This document shows, piece after piece, positions 51,970-63,334 of a DNA stretch of 64,000 nt; positions within the stretch are counted from its first letter, which is position 1; each line of letters starts with the position of its first letter. The stretch comes from Strongyloides papillosus (lineage: Eukaryota; Nematoda; Chromadorea; Rhabditida; Strongyloididae). Where the stretch lies: assembly GCA_005656395.1 (NCBI GenBank), contig SRSI01000043.1, positions 186,001 through 250,000 of the forward strand, in the 5' to 3' direction. The position numbers and the translations under genes were made by a program. The notes beneath the pieces are model-generated. The model was not told the origin of the DNA. It searched no databases and saw only the letters and a program-made list of their open reading frames with translations.

Positions 51970-52091
51970 TATTTATTGATCTTTAATTCTCCATATATTT
52001 AAGTATACATTTTTTGAAATTTTTGTATAATAATTTCAATTGTTTAAATTAAATTCCACTTTCAAAGTATTTCAAGTAAAATATTTCTAAA

Positions 52092-52513
52092 ATGAGATTT
52101 TCCAAAAGATTAACAGTATTTATAATTTTTATATCTCAATTTGTTAAAATTTCTTGTTTTGTTAAGTACAAAACTTATGTGCAGGGAAGAGTAGATTGTG
52201 AACAGTGTATGAAAAACGCTTTAACAGTAGTTATGGGAGATGCATGGTCTATAAGAAAAAAGCAAGATACTACTTGTGGTAATAATTTTGTTTTTATAGA
52301 TTGGTTTTGGCCATATCAAGCACATGGTAAGTAGATTTATGGGAAAAATAACTTATTTAATTTTAAGAGGTTTTTGTTGAAGCTTACTATAAATGTCCTA
52401 ATAAAAGAACAATAACTAAAAAAAAACATGTTCCATGTACATATGACTGGACACGTGGATATTGGCGTGGACATTATAATTGTACGTATACAGTAATTGA
52501 TGTGAAATACTAA
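52092..52513 (+). CDS. small secreted cysteine-containing protein
   Basis: Exons 52092-52326 and 52383-52513, phase 1, 56-nt intron; 121 residues. Signal peptide MRFSKRLTVFIIFISQFVKISC. The mature part starts with a GRVDCEQCMKNALTVVMGD segment that faintly recalls the start of transthyretin-like (TTL) nematode proteins (GxLxC...A..V.V.L.D), but the rest (HVPCTYDWTRGYWRGHYNC) is Trp/Tyr/Cys-rich and does not follow the TTL pattern. I do not recognise the family with confidence. The splice sites are canonical and phase-compatible, and exon 2 extends the Cys pattern, which supports the model. Confidence 0.6.
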
Positions 52514-55500
52514 TTAAAGAAATACCTTGTTGAGAGAAACAAGTTAAGAAAAATTATTTTTTTTATAAAAAAAATTATAAGTACAAAAAACTAAAACATT
52601 TTTCTTTGATAATTATTTAAAACTTAATTTCGTAATTATATGCAAATAAATTATATCGATTACACTATCATTAATGACTATTTATTATCTCGAAATATTA
52701 TTTATGATAAAGCGGAAGTAAAAAGTAATCTTATATAAATAAATGAATTGTTTTCACATAAAAAGAGTGAACTATAATAAGTAAGAATACAGTCTTTTAT
52801 CGAATGTTCTCATTTGTACTTTATTCTTTTTACCTAAGGCTTTTCTATTTCTCTTCTATTTTCTCTTATAGAATTATCTAGATCCTGGGAAAAACATTAT
52901 CCCAAAACTAACTCTTTGTTTTGTATTCCTGGAAGATTCTTTTTTCTATATATATATAGCACAGATCTGTCATTTTATTTCATTTATACTTTTTGTCATT
53001 ATTAGATATTTCACCTTTTTAGTATTTCATTGAGTTACCAAATTATTGTATATTTTAGGATTAAACTACTGTTCTGAAAATCCGATATTATTCTGGTGAT
53101 AAGTTATCACAGATCTGTTTTATTCAACTGTAAGCTTTTATTAATTATGTTTATTGTATTATTTCTTTTCTATTCTAGAAGGCCTTAGTTGAATCCGTCA
53201 CTTAGTTGTGTCTGTTATTTAATTCTGTTATTTAAATTCTGGTTTAATCGTAATCTATCTATATTTTGTGGTTTAAATAAAAGGTGTCTTTTGAGCGGTG
53301 TAACACTCCAATAAAAACAATATCTATATAATTTTAACTAATAAATACAGTTAATTTTATCTTTAGCTGGCGTATATTTCTCAACTAAAAGATCCGTCAG
53401 CCTTAATGAACACAGCGACAATTTATAAAAATCTCTTTATTTAATTATTTTGACAAGAAGTATGTATAAAAACAAAAAGCTAAACATGAAAACATTATAT
53501 TACAATTAACATGTAAATATGAGAAAACGTTACCCTCTTGCAGGCTTCAGTAGAATTCTCCTTCTTGCACTTGTTAGTATAAATAAGTAAGCAACGAATG
53601 ATGTATTTGTTTCAGATCCCATTTATTTATAGTAATGTTTTCATCATTTTTGAGGCCGCCGTACCTCCGATTAATAAATCATTTAAGATTTACTATACTT
53701 ATTGAATAGAATAAAAATTTGCTGATAAAATAATATATATACAGGACATTAACGAAGTTACCATAAAAGTTTGAATGAGTATAACTTTCTTCAAAGATAA
53801 CTTTATTATGATCTTAAATCTATCTGAAAGCTTAAACTTTCAATTTAAAAATAGTTCAAGATGTATGAAAAAATGTTAATTTATAGTATAGTTATATGAC
53901 CGTTTATATAACCTTTATTCTTTTCTACAAATTTTAAGATTTTTTAATTCTTCAAAACAATGTAACTATATAAAAGCTTAATTTTTTTACAATTTTAATT
54001 GCATATGTTAGCCTAACTTTTTTTCTGCAATATATTTTAAGATTTCACTTAAAATTTAAAATTGTCGTTTTGACAGAATTTGTGCATTCATGGGTTATAG
54101 TGTAGAATTCTGTCATTTCGACTACCAATTAATTTATTTTTAATTGTACTTACATAATAAGCATAAAATTTGTATAAATTTTTTAAGAAATGTCATACAT
54201 TCTTTGTAAAAAGTATGATTTTTTAAAAGAAATGTACATACAGTCAAAACAATTTATATATCTGTTTTTAAAAATAAACAACACATTTTGTGAAAAATTT
54301 ACAAACAATAATAAATAAAGGTACATGAATTTATGGAAAGTGTTACCTTATTTTGTTTTTAAGTGATTTGACATTTATATTAATTGATATATTAATTTTT
54401 TTTTTTAAATTGAGTATACTTAGAACATTTATTATTAAGATCAGTAACATCTATTAATAAAATAAATGAATATTTTATTTTTTTAGCACAACATCGTAGG
54501 GTTATATAGCACATGTCAAAACGACAGTTTTCATTTTTTAGTGAATCTATACTTTGTGTAAAATATAATCGATATATATAATAATCTAATACAATGACTG
54601 TTTATCTTTTAGGTTACAACCACAGACAAAACTTCTAAGTTTTTTTATGATTTTAAAAAAATATTACAATTTGAAGTACAAATGAAAATAACAGCTTTTT
54701 CTTTTAAATCGATTTGAATACTATAAATTTTATGTTTATTATAACATTTATAGTTATGTATTACAATAGAATTTGATCATAGTTTTAAAGTATTTAAATA
54801 GACATGATCATCGATTAGTAAGAATATATTTTTTTTTAAAAATATTCATATCATTATGTTTTATATGAAATTGATATAGGATCGAAAAATTTATTTCATT
54901 ATATTTAATGTATCATTTAAAAAATGGCTAATTATCAATTAAAATGGAGAAATTGAAAGATTATTTTTTTTATTAACAGCATATTTTATAAATAATTTCT
55001 TATTTTTCATCTTTGATAACATTTTACACCTGTTCGTAAAAATATTTAATTAAAAATGTAAAATTTTTTCTTACTTTTGTATTTGAAAAAGTATTATTTA
55101 TATTAATGAGTGATTGTATCTAGTATAACAGTATATATTTATTCACATACGATATAGAAACCTCAAACTACAATCAGTTTTGAGATATTTAAATGGATTC
55201 TTTAAATTTTTTTAAACATTGTTTTTTCTATTGCAAATGATTGGCCTAGCAAATATCTTTGTTATGAATTTAGATAGTCATAAATTAAAATGTGTGAGAA
55301 ATCCACGTACTGCAACCAACGTAACACAATTAATTTTCTCTAGTCCATTTTTTAAAATGATGTTTTGTAATTTAATCAATTAATATTTTTAATGTCGCGC
55401 TTTAATATTAAATAATCTCTTGATGTTGTAAATTGAAAAATATTAATCTTTCTGAAATAAAGTTGATTATGACATTAGTTAAATATTAACTGTTAAAAGT

Positions 55501-56806
55501 TATATAGAACATTCTAAGACATAAATTAACAAAATTTGCTTTTGAGCTTGTATTAGATAAAAATATTTTTGTCTAATTCAAAAAAGATTATGTGATAATA
55601 CTTTAGTAACTCTTTCGTTCAATCAGATATTTAAAATAAGAGATTAACAAATATTCAGACAATCTTATTTTCTTATTCTACAATCTCTATAAAAGCACAT
55701 TCAGGCACTTCTTTCTTAAAATTATTCTTATATATAGAATTTTTCCAAAGTTAAAACTTATGTTTTTTACTTCTAGAAAGCCAAATTATAGTTTTAAAAT
55801 AAAATTTTTATTTAAGTTAAAAGTATTTAATTGTAAATGATATGACAAGTTGTTTTGAAACTGTCTAAAAATTCTTTACGGAAATATTTGGTACAATCAA
55901 TAAAAAATTATTCTAAATAGTAATTAAAAGAATTTGTTAAATTTAGTAAATAAGTATTTTGATATAATTAAAAGAAAAATAACTATTCATTGTGAAAAAA
56001 TCTACGATACAACATTGAACAACTTATATGTTTTAAAAAAGTATTATATCAAAGGCTAAATATTTCTGAAAAAATAATTTAATAAGTAACCAAATATTAA
56101 ATAAATATTTTTTCATTTTTGAATCACCAATGGTTTTTTAATCAATGATATTTTAATATTTATATAATAAATATAATTTCAAGAAAAAAACAGTCAAAAA
56201 AACTTATAATGAAGTATATTAAATTTAATCTTATTAATAAAAGTTTTAATAAACAGTTTTTACTATTAAATCTTTACTTACATGATTATTAGCATAAAAA
56301 AGTTATTAGTTTATTAACAAAGGTTATAATTTTAATTAAAAAGGTAAAATTGAATCATTTTTAAATACATTATGTTTCATAAAATTTTTTATTTTAGTTA
56401 ATATAAGGTTATTAAACTCAACATTTGCTAAATTATTGAGAAATAAGTATGGAATATTTTTAAAACGTAATACATCTTTATTAAAAGAATTTACTAAAAT
56501 ATGAATGCTAGCATCGTACAAACATTTCCTAGTTTTTTTTTAAAACCCGAAATAGAAATTAAAATTGAAATAACAAAAGTTAACGAACAATATGAAAAAT
56601 TAGATTTCGTGATTTTATAGTAAAAATAAATATTTCATACACGGAAATGTAAATCTTTTATCATCCATTGTTTAAAACAATAAATCTCTCGCATGAATTT
56701 TGCTCCAATTTTATTAATATTTAGTGTACACTGTTCAACGAAGCATATCTATTTAGTTATAATCTATGATTAAATAATCTATATAAAAGCTCAGAAAAAA
56801 AGTATA
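52514..56806. other. 4.3-kb AT-rich spacer
   Basis: No gene is supported. A stretch at 52810-53310 has a slightly richer composition and an AATAAA before GTGTAACA, which recalls an LTR, but no target duplication was found. A pair of inverted TGTCGTTTTGACA motifs lies near 54065 and 54515. A TATAAAA at 56782-56788 precedes the TIL gene. Confidence 0.45.
56782..56788 (+). promoter_or_regulatory. candidate TATA box of the TIL gene
   Basis: TATAAAA, 19-25 nt upstream of the ATG at 56807. If it is the TATA box the transcript would start almost at the ATG, so either the leader is minimal or the in-frame ATG at 56819 is used. Weak evidence. Confidence 0.25.
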
Positions 56807-58228
56807 ATGTCATTAAAAATGATTTTCAAAATATATTTCCCTATATTAATTTTGTATTTGATTGCATTTATTATAGATGCAAAAAAGCCAAGGTGTAAAG
56901 CAAATGAGATGCTAAAACCATGTACCGTTTGTACTGACACATGCAGTTTTACTAAGTCTCGCCCTAGTATGCCCCTTAAAAAATGTTATAATAAGGAAAA
57001 AGAATGCAAGAAGACTAGCGACTATGCTTGTGTCTGTAAAAAGGGTTATTTTTTGAATGATAAAAACAAATGTGTCAAAAAGGATAAATGTTACAGCAAA
57101 CCCAAAACAACTAAAAAACCAAAAACAACCACAGGACAATGTCCTCCGAACGAAATTTGGGCAAATTGTAGATCTGCATGTGAGCCTAACTGCTTGGATA
57201 ATATTAAAAAACCAAAGCCTTGTCCTAGAATATGTAAGCCAGCTGGCTGCCAGTGTATTGAGGGTTTCGTCCGTGATGATTCCACTAACACATGTGTCAA
57301 ACGCGAACGATGTCCTAAAACAACAACACCATTTCCAACAACCACACGTAAATGTAAGAAGAACGAGTTTTGGAATTATTGTGGATCTGTGTGTGAACCA
57401 AAGTGTTCTGATGACCCCAAAAAAATCAAGCCTTGTCCTCTTATATGCCAAGTTGGCGGGGATTGTGTATGTAAGAAAGATTACGTCCGTGATGAGGTAA
57501 CTGGCGAATGTGTTAAACGCAAAAAATGTACAAAAACATCAACACCATTGCCAACAACTAAACCAACATGTCCAAAGAACGAGCATTTCGACGAATGTGG
57601 AACTGCTTGTCCAATTACATGCAATAATTATTACAATAAACCAAAAGTATGCACTAAGCAATGTGTAGTTGGTTGTGTGTGTAATGAGGGATACATCCGG
57701 GACAAACAAACTAACCAATGCGTTCTTCCTATACAATGTTCACGTAATACAACATACGAATGTCCAAAGAACCAGCATTTCGAAATATGTTCAACTGCTT
57801 GTCCAATTACATGCTCTAATTATTTGAAACCGCCAAAAGTCTGTACTATGCAATGTGTTGTTGGTTGTGTATGCAACAAGGACTATGTTCGTAATGAGGA
57901 AACTAAGCAATGCGTTAAAAGTGAAGAATGTTTAACTGGAACAACAGTTGAACCTGAAACTACTCCAGTTTGTCCAAAGAACATGGTTTACACAAAATGC
58001 AAATCTGCTTGTGAACCAAGATGTGGAATTCCTGCAAATGTTACACAGGTTTGTACAAAAGAATGCGCAGGAGTAGGCTGCGAATGTCGAGAACCATTTG
58101 CTTTAGATGAATCTAATAATTGTGTCGAGAGAGAAAAGTGCAAAAAGCCTTCAAAAGGAGGATATTATATTATTCATATGTTACGCAAAACTGTTACAAC
58201 TATGTATACCCTTATATTTAGACATTAA
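56807..58228 (+). CDS. secreted protein with six TIL (trypsin inhibitor-like) domains
   Basis: Single-exon frame, 473 residues. Signal peptide (about 1-25), then six Cys-rich modules, each starting with CxxN (CKANEML, CPPNEIW, CKKNEFW, CPKNEHF, CPKNQHF, CPKNMVY) and ending with CVxxxxC, separated by Thr/Pro-rich linkers (for example KTTKKPKTTT). TIL modules have ten Cys in five disulfides and usually inhibit serine proteases. Domains 2-6 are close repeats; 4 and 5 are the most alike (recent duplication), and domain 1 is divergent with extra residues. The tail after domain 6 (GGYYIIHMLRKTVTTMYTLIFRH) is not Cys-rich and may be read-through of a missed intron. Target protease is unknown. Confidence 0.9.
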   Translation: MSLKMIFKIYFPILILYLIAFIIDAKKPRCKANEMLKPCTVCTDTCSFTKSRPSMPLKKCYNKEKECKKTSDYACVCKKGYFLNDKNKCVKKDKCYSKPKTTKKPKTTTGQCPPNEIWANCRSACEPNCLDNIKKPKPCPRICKPAGCQCIEGFVRDDSTNTCVKRERCPKTTTPFPTTTRKCKKNEFWNYCGSVCEPKCSDDPKKIKPCPLICQVGGDCVCKKDYVRDEVTGECVKRKKCTKTSTPLPTTKPTCPKNEHFDECGTACPITCNNYYNKPKVCTKQCVVGCVCNEGYIRDKQTNQCVLPIQCSRNTTYECPKNQHFEICSTACPITCSNYLKPPKVCTMQCVVGCVCNKDYVRNEETKQCVKSEECLTGTTVEPETTPVCPKNMVYTKCKSACEPRCGIPANVTQVCTKECAGVGCECREPFALDESNNCVEREKCKKPSKGGYYIIHMLRKTVTTMYTLIFRH

Positions 58229-58972
58229 TTTGTTTAAAAAATTGATTCTATATCTTTTGCATTCATATAAGATAAAATAAACGTTTCATTTTATTTTTGT
58301 CATATATCTAAGGGGAACTTTTTACAATCGCATTCTTATATATTTAAATCTTATTTAAACTTATAATTAAAATTTAATCTAGTTGTAGTGTAAAAAACAA
58401 ATCAAAATTTATAAGACGAAATTATAGTTCAAATTATAGAAATAAGATAGAAGATATTATGTTTATAGTAAATTTTTTAAAGATATATTTTAAATGAAAA
58501 GATAAGAATATTTACTTCACATGAATAGATTTTGTAAAAATTAGTCATTATTTATGTAAGTATATATTTAAATAATTTTTATTTAATATTTCAACAGGTA
58601 CTGGTAAATTGTTTTAGTCAAATAAAAAATTTGAGAATAAAAGAAAGAATTGTTAAAATTATGTCGATGGCTTTTTAATAAAGCATTTAAAAATATTGAT
58701 ATTTCCCCCATTAACAGTAGGGTTTTTCTAATTACTTATTTTCCGGTAAATAAAAAAAATAATTGATCACAAGTTGACACTTTTAAGTCTTCTTGTATAT
58801 TAAATACAAGAATAAAAATAGCAAATATTGACAAACCTTTATAAAATGTTTCATTTGTTATAAAACTAAGTTTTATTCAAAATTTAGTAATAACAAGCGA
58901 CAACAAAAATGTTTAAAACTACTCAAAATTTTAGGTTATCACATAAATTCGCAGTTCTTCTAAAAAATTGTA
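58229..58972. other. AT-rich spacer
   Basis: AATAAA near 58274 probably ends the TIL gene mRNA. Nothing else is recognised. Confidence 0.45.
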
Positions 58973-59292
58973 CAGTCGGCTCCCCCTATCCGCGGGGGAT
59001 TTGTTTCAAAGATTTTCGCAGATACTAGAGAACCGTAGGGCTCCTATTTTTTATATTCTAAGATCTTTAAATTTTTATGGTAGGAAAGATATGATTTTTT
59101 TTACAATTGTAGAGAACTGTTTTCTTTTAGTTAGCTTGATTTTAAAAAGATAATATTAATGGTAAATGGAATTTATATTTTTAGATAGCAAAAATAAAAA
59201 AAATCGCTTCTGCGCCCTATGTTATGACGTTCTAGTTTTTGGTAATTTTCAAATAGTAGATAAATGAAGGCGCAGATACAGTGAACCAACTG
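58973..59292. mobile_element. pogo/Tigger-type MITE
   Basis: 320 bp. The left end CAGTCGGCTCCCCCTATCCG and the complement of the right end CAGTTGGTTCACTGTATCTG match over about 24 positions with conservative differences, and TA flanks both sides (58971-58972, 59293-59294). The CAGT...CCC...TAT..GCG form of the end is like pogo/Tigger elements. No coding capacity. Confidence 0.7.
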
Positions 59293-59823
59293 TATGCATG
59301 ATTTTTTTTTAAAATAGGTGACCATAAACCATCATTTTCTTATCTTATATATTATATAGATTTACTTTACTACAAAATTGTATAAAATGATAACATTCAA
59401 TTTTAGTACATTGTTTTTATAAAGGATCAATGATACATTATGTGCAAAAAAGTCTACGTCATTACTACCTTGAATTCAATCTAAACTTTTTAATCCAATG
59501 TACTATGTTGTTTTTATAAAAATGTAAGTGTTAGTTCGCATTAAACTGCAAATCTCGGTTTATCATAGAATAAACACCACGTGGTGACATGTTTGGGCTT
59601 TGTGTGTGTTTATAAATTTATACAATCATCTCACATATTTCGAAATTATTGTGCATCTATTAATTTTTTTATAATGAAATATTTCTTAATTTATAAAATT
59701 CTTTTATGTTTATAAAAATTTTTATCGTTTTTGTATGCTGATAACTCTTATCTTGGTAAATACCTCGATAAGATTTACTATAAATAAAAAATTAAAAATG
59801 ATTAGACATTTATAAAATCATAA
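59293..59823. other. spacer upstream of UGT gene
   Basis: AT-rich, must contain the UGT promoter. No other feature recognised. Confidence 0.4.
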
Positions 59824-61471
59824 ATGCTTTATTTTCAATATATCATTTTTTTTCTTCTCTTCTTATGTTCTAAGGGTTATAAGATTTTGTTGTTTAATCC
59901 TAAAATAGGACACTCACATGTAAATTTTATGAGTCAATTTACGAAGATTCTAGTAAATGCAGGTCATGAGGTAACAGTCCTATCATCAAATATTGATGAT
60001 ACATTAAAAGATCCATATCATCTACCTGGTTATATTTACTATACTGAACCACATCCAAATATGATAGAAGTAACAAAAGGTGCAGAACACATACGAACTC
60101 TATGGAAATCAACAGAAGGTATATCAGGTAACAAAAATGTAAGTATTATATAATTATAGTAAATATGGTCCTAGGTATTTAAAAGATTTTTAAAAGCAAA
60201 AAGAGATCAAGGAATATCCATGATTAATGACAAAAAATTGGAAATATTCATAAGAAAACAAAACTTTGACGTTGCTATTGCCGAAAGCATGTACACTTTC
60301 ATGTTTGGTTTATTTAAAAATTGGAAAATAGAAACTACTATCGTCACAACATCAACAGTTATGTTTGATCCATTTTATCCAATGTTTGGCATACCATTTC
60401 CTGTTTCTTATGTTCCATCAGGAATTTCTGGCTATAGTGATAAAATGTCATACAAAGAAAGAGCTACGAATCTTATGATTTATTTATACTACGCATATAT
60501 TTCAGAATTTTATTCAAGATATAATATGTTAGAAGACGTATTTGATGAAAAATTTGGGATTGGTTATTATAATCCATACAAAATAATGACAAATGCATCC
60601 TTTTTTTTGGTAAATTCAAATCCTCTACTAGATATTCCAACGCCTAAAAGTCCTAAAATGATAGATATAGGTGGTATAGGTATTCCAAAACCTAAACCTG
60701 TTAATGAAAAATTTAATGAAATATTGAATAGAAGAAATAAAACTATTTTAATTTCTTTTGGATCAATAGCTAAGAGCACATATATGGATCAAGAAATGAA
60801 AGATGAAATATTAAAGACAATACAAAATTTTCCTGATATTACATTTATTTGGAAGTATGAAACACCAGAAGATGGCCATGGTTCTAATATTGAAAATTTA
60901 GTATTAAGCAAATGGATCCCTCAAAATGATTTATTAAATGACAAAAGATTGACTCTTTTTGTTACACATGGAGGAATGGGAAGCACAACAGAAGTTGCGT
61001 TTAGCTATGTTCCAGCATTAGCAATTCCAGTAGCTGGTGAGATAAAACTACCTTTTTAAAGATAATTTTTTAGGTGACCAAAGGAGAAATGCTAAGCTGC
61101 TTGAGAGACTAAAAATAGGATTAACTGCTGAAAAAGATATTCTTAGAGATTCTAAAAAATTTAGTGAAAAAATTTTAGAAGTATTAAATAACGAGGAGTA
61201 TAAAATTAATTCGATTAAAACAGCAGAAATGTTACGAAATAGACCTATATCATCTGAAGAATTGTTGGTAAGGCATGTTGAATTTGCTTGCAGATTCGGA
61301 CAACTTCCAAGATTAGATTTAGCCTCTAAGGATATGGGAGTTATAGAGTACTACAATCTTGATATTATTATTCCATTCTTTACTGTTTGTTTTCTTATAA
61401 CTTATGTAATTATCAAACTACTGCTTAAAATTATATCTAAGTTTGCTTCAACTAAGGAAAAAAACGATTAA
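59824..61471 (+). CDS. UDP-glycosyltransferase (UGT)
   Basis: Exons 59824-60138, 60175-61036 and 61074-61471, phases 0 and 1, introns of only 36 and 37 nt; 524 residues, normal for the family. UGTs are ER membrane enzymes that conjugate lipophilic substrates with a UDP-sugar. Seen: signal peptide (MLYFQYIIFFLLFLCSKGYK), the N-terminal acceptor domain (NPKIGHSHVNF, GHEVTVLSS), then the C-terminal donor domain with ILISFGSIAKS, the WIPQNDLL segment, the signature FVTHGGMGSTTEVAFSYVP and GDQRRNAKLLE, followed by a membrane helix (IIIPFFTVCFLITYVIIKLL) and a Lys-rich cytoplasmic tail. The GDQ segment is completed only by splicing, which confirms intron 2. Substrate cannot be told. Confidence 0.92.
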
Positions 61472-63013
61472 ACAAGTTTATTGACATAGTTAAAAAGTAG
61501 TTTAATGTTAAATATTGTTTAAAAAAATTTAATAATGAAAGAAACTAATAAATTGTCACATAACTAATGTTGCATTCCATATTTATCTTATGTGATTCAT
61601 AAAGCATAACCACGTGTAGTTTGTGATTATGCAAGTATGTTAACTGAATAGTAACATTTTTCATCATTATAATTTAAATAATTTCAATTGACTATAAATT
61701 CTATCTTTCGTTCTGGTGAGAAGTTAATGTAAAGGGCTTGAGAGTAACATAAGTCTAAGTACTTTATGAAGAAATAAATGAAAGGGTTTCACTGATATGC
61801 AAGAGAAGTAGATCAACATTTTACTTCAATAAAAAATTAAAGTAAACTGTACTAGAAAATTATGAAAACTTAAAAATTCATGAGGATATATTGAACGACA
61901 TTAAGAAAAAGTCTTGAAAAAAAAGGCCAGTCGAACGATTTCTTGATTGCAGCAATAGTTAAAGTATTAATAGTTAACTTTTTTGTTTAAAAATTATATG
62001 TATTGTCATTTTATTTTAAATAAAAATAAACTCAAAGTTATAATTTTATAATTTCAAATTGCGGTCATCCCACTACAATACAACATTAATTAAACATAAA
62101 ATAATTAATACAAAATCATGTTATAATAGATGACTCTTTCTTAAAAATAAATTCCACATAAAAATGCTATTATTTATATACTTATACTCACAGCTTTTTA
62201 CGTCATTATTAGGAGGTCCGTGATTTTTTGAGTACATTTTATTACTTATATAAATTAACATATTTATTGTTTCTAAAATATTAATGACTAGTATAAAAAC
62301 AGTTTTAAAAGTATTATTTTACATTTTCCATAATACTATTCTTTGCGTTGTGTGATAAGTTATTGTATTCTGATATTCTTAAAATTTAAAGGAAATTTGA
62401 TTTTCTTCACAGGTGAGAATTTATTACATTTTAACCCGATTTATTAAAATTTGTCTTTTTTGTGTTTTTGTTTAAGTCTTATAATTTTTTGGGAGAGGGA
62501 ACATCTGCTTGTCCATGGGAAAGCGAAATGACTTTTTTTTTAAAAAAACATACAAAATATGGACAAGCAAATGGCATTTTTAAAAAAAAGGTAACCATGG
62601 ACAAGCAAATGTCCACAGTCTCTGCCTCCAAAAATTGAAAGAATTGAATTATTAAATTTATTGTAAGTGAATCGGTATCATTCAAGGATCCATACTACCT
62701 TACAACCTTTTAATCAAAATTATTATGACTCATTTGTTGCTATTCAAAGGAATAGTAATAAAGATAAAAAAAATATCATATGATGTTCTCGTTGAAAACA
62801 AGACGATAAGACTATAAAATCCGATATTATCTATATTGCAACAGTAATTCATGTTTTAATAGATTAATGAGATGACTAATGATAGATTCAATCATTTTTC
62901 TATATTTGATCATATTCTTAACTTGTCAAGAATATAGAACAATCAAGAGTATAAAAAGATGCCTTTATGCAACTTTAAATCAGAATACATTCTTTATAAA
63001 AACTTGAAACTTG
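61472..63013. other. spacer with a small repeat cluster
   Basis: AT-rich. At 62502-62517 CATCTGCTTGTCCATG, and in inverted form at 62559-62573 and 62596-62611, matching 315-330 at the other end of the window. TATAAAA-like sequences at 62951 and 62994 precede the small gene at 63014. No gene recognised. Confidence 0.5.
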
Positions 63014-63334
63014 ATGTTTAGAAAAAACTTTTCTATTTTACTATTCTTTGTACTACTATCTGTTTTTTGGAAACTATGTGAATTTAAACCAAAGTACGGT
63101 AGTAGATATGGAAGTTACGAAAGTTCTGATAGTTATGAAAGACATGGTCCACGCCGCCGTCAAGGTCCACATAGACCACCACCACGACAGCACGATTTTA
63201 GAATGCGCCCACAACGCCCAATGATGGATTATCAAACTCCAACGGGTATGCGAAGACCTGGTCCTGATTTTCCACCACCTCCTATGGGTCCTAGAGGTCG
63301 TCATCATCATCGAGATTATGATAATTATTATTAG
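63014..63334 (+). CDS. small secreted Arg/Pro/His/Tyr-rich protein
   Basis: 106 residues, single exon. A clear signal peptide (MFRKNFSILLFFVLLSVFWKLC) is followed by a low-complexity mature chain: Gly/Ser/Tyr-rich start, then Arg/Pro runs (PHRPPPRQ, RMRPQRPMM, FPPPPMGPRG) and a His/Asp/Tyr end (HHHRDYDNYY). No family recognised; such composition occurs in cuticle-associated, antimicrobial-like or matrix peptides, none of which can be asserted. TATAAAA about 20 nt upstream (62994) is a plausible core promoter. GC content is visibly higher than in the flanks, which supports coding. Confidence 0.6.
   Translation: MFRKNFSILLFFVLLSVFWKLCEFKPKYGSRYGSYESSDSYERHGPRRRQGPHRPPPRQHDFRMRPQRPMMDYQTPTGMRRPGPDFPPPPMGPRGRHHHRDYDNYY

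Noticed and set aside
52810..53310. Possible solo LTR (TGTTCTC... to ...GTGTAACA, AATAAA inside)
   Set aside because: Flanking 5-bp duplications do not match, no primer-binding site lies directly after it and no retroelement coding sequence is present.
56912..57736. Antisense and +1 frames across the TIL gene
   Set aside because: Produced by the repeated Cys-rich code of the TIL gene on the plus strand; no ATG-led domain is legible.
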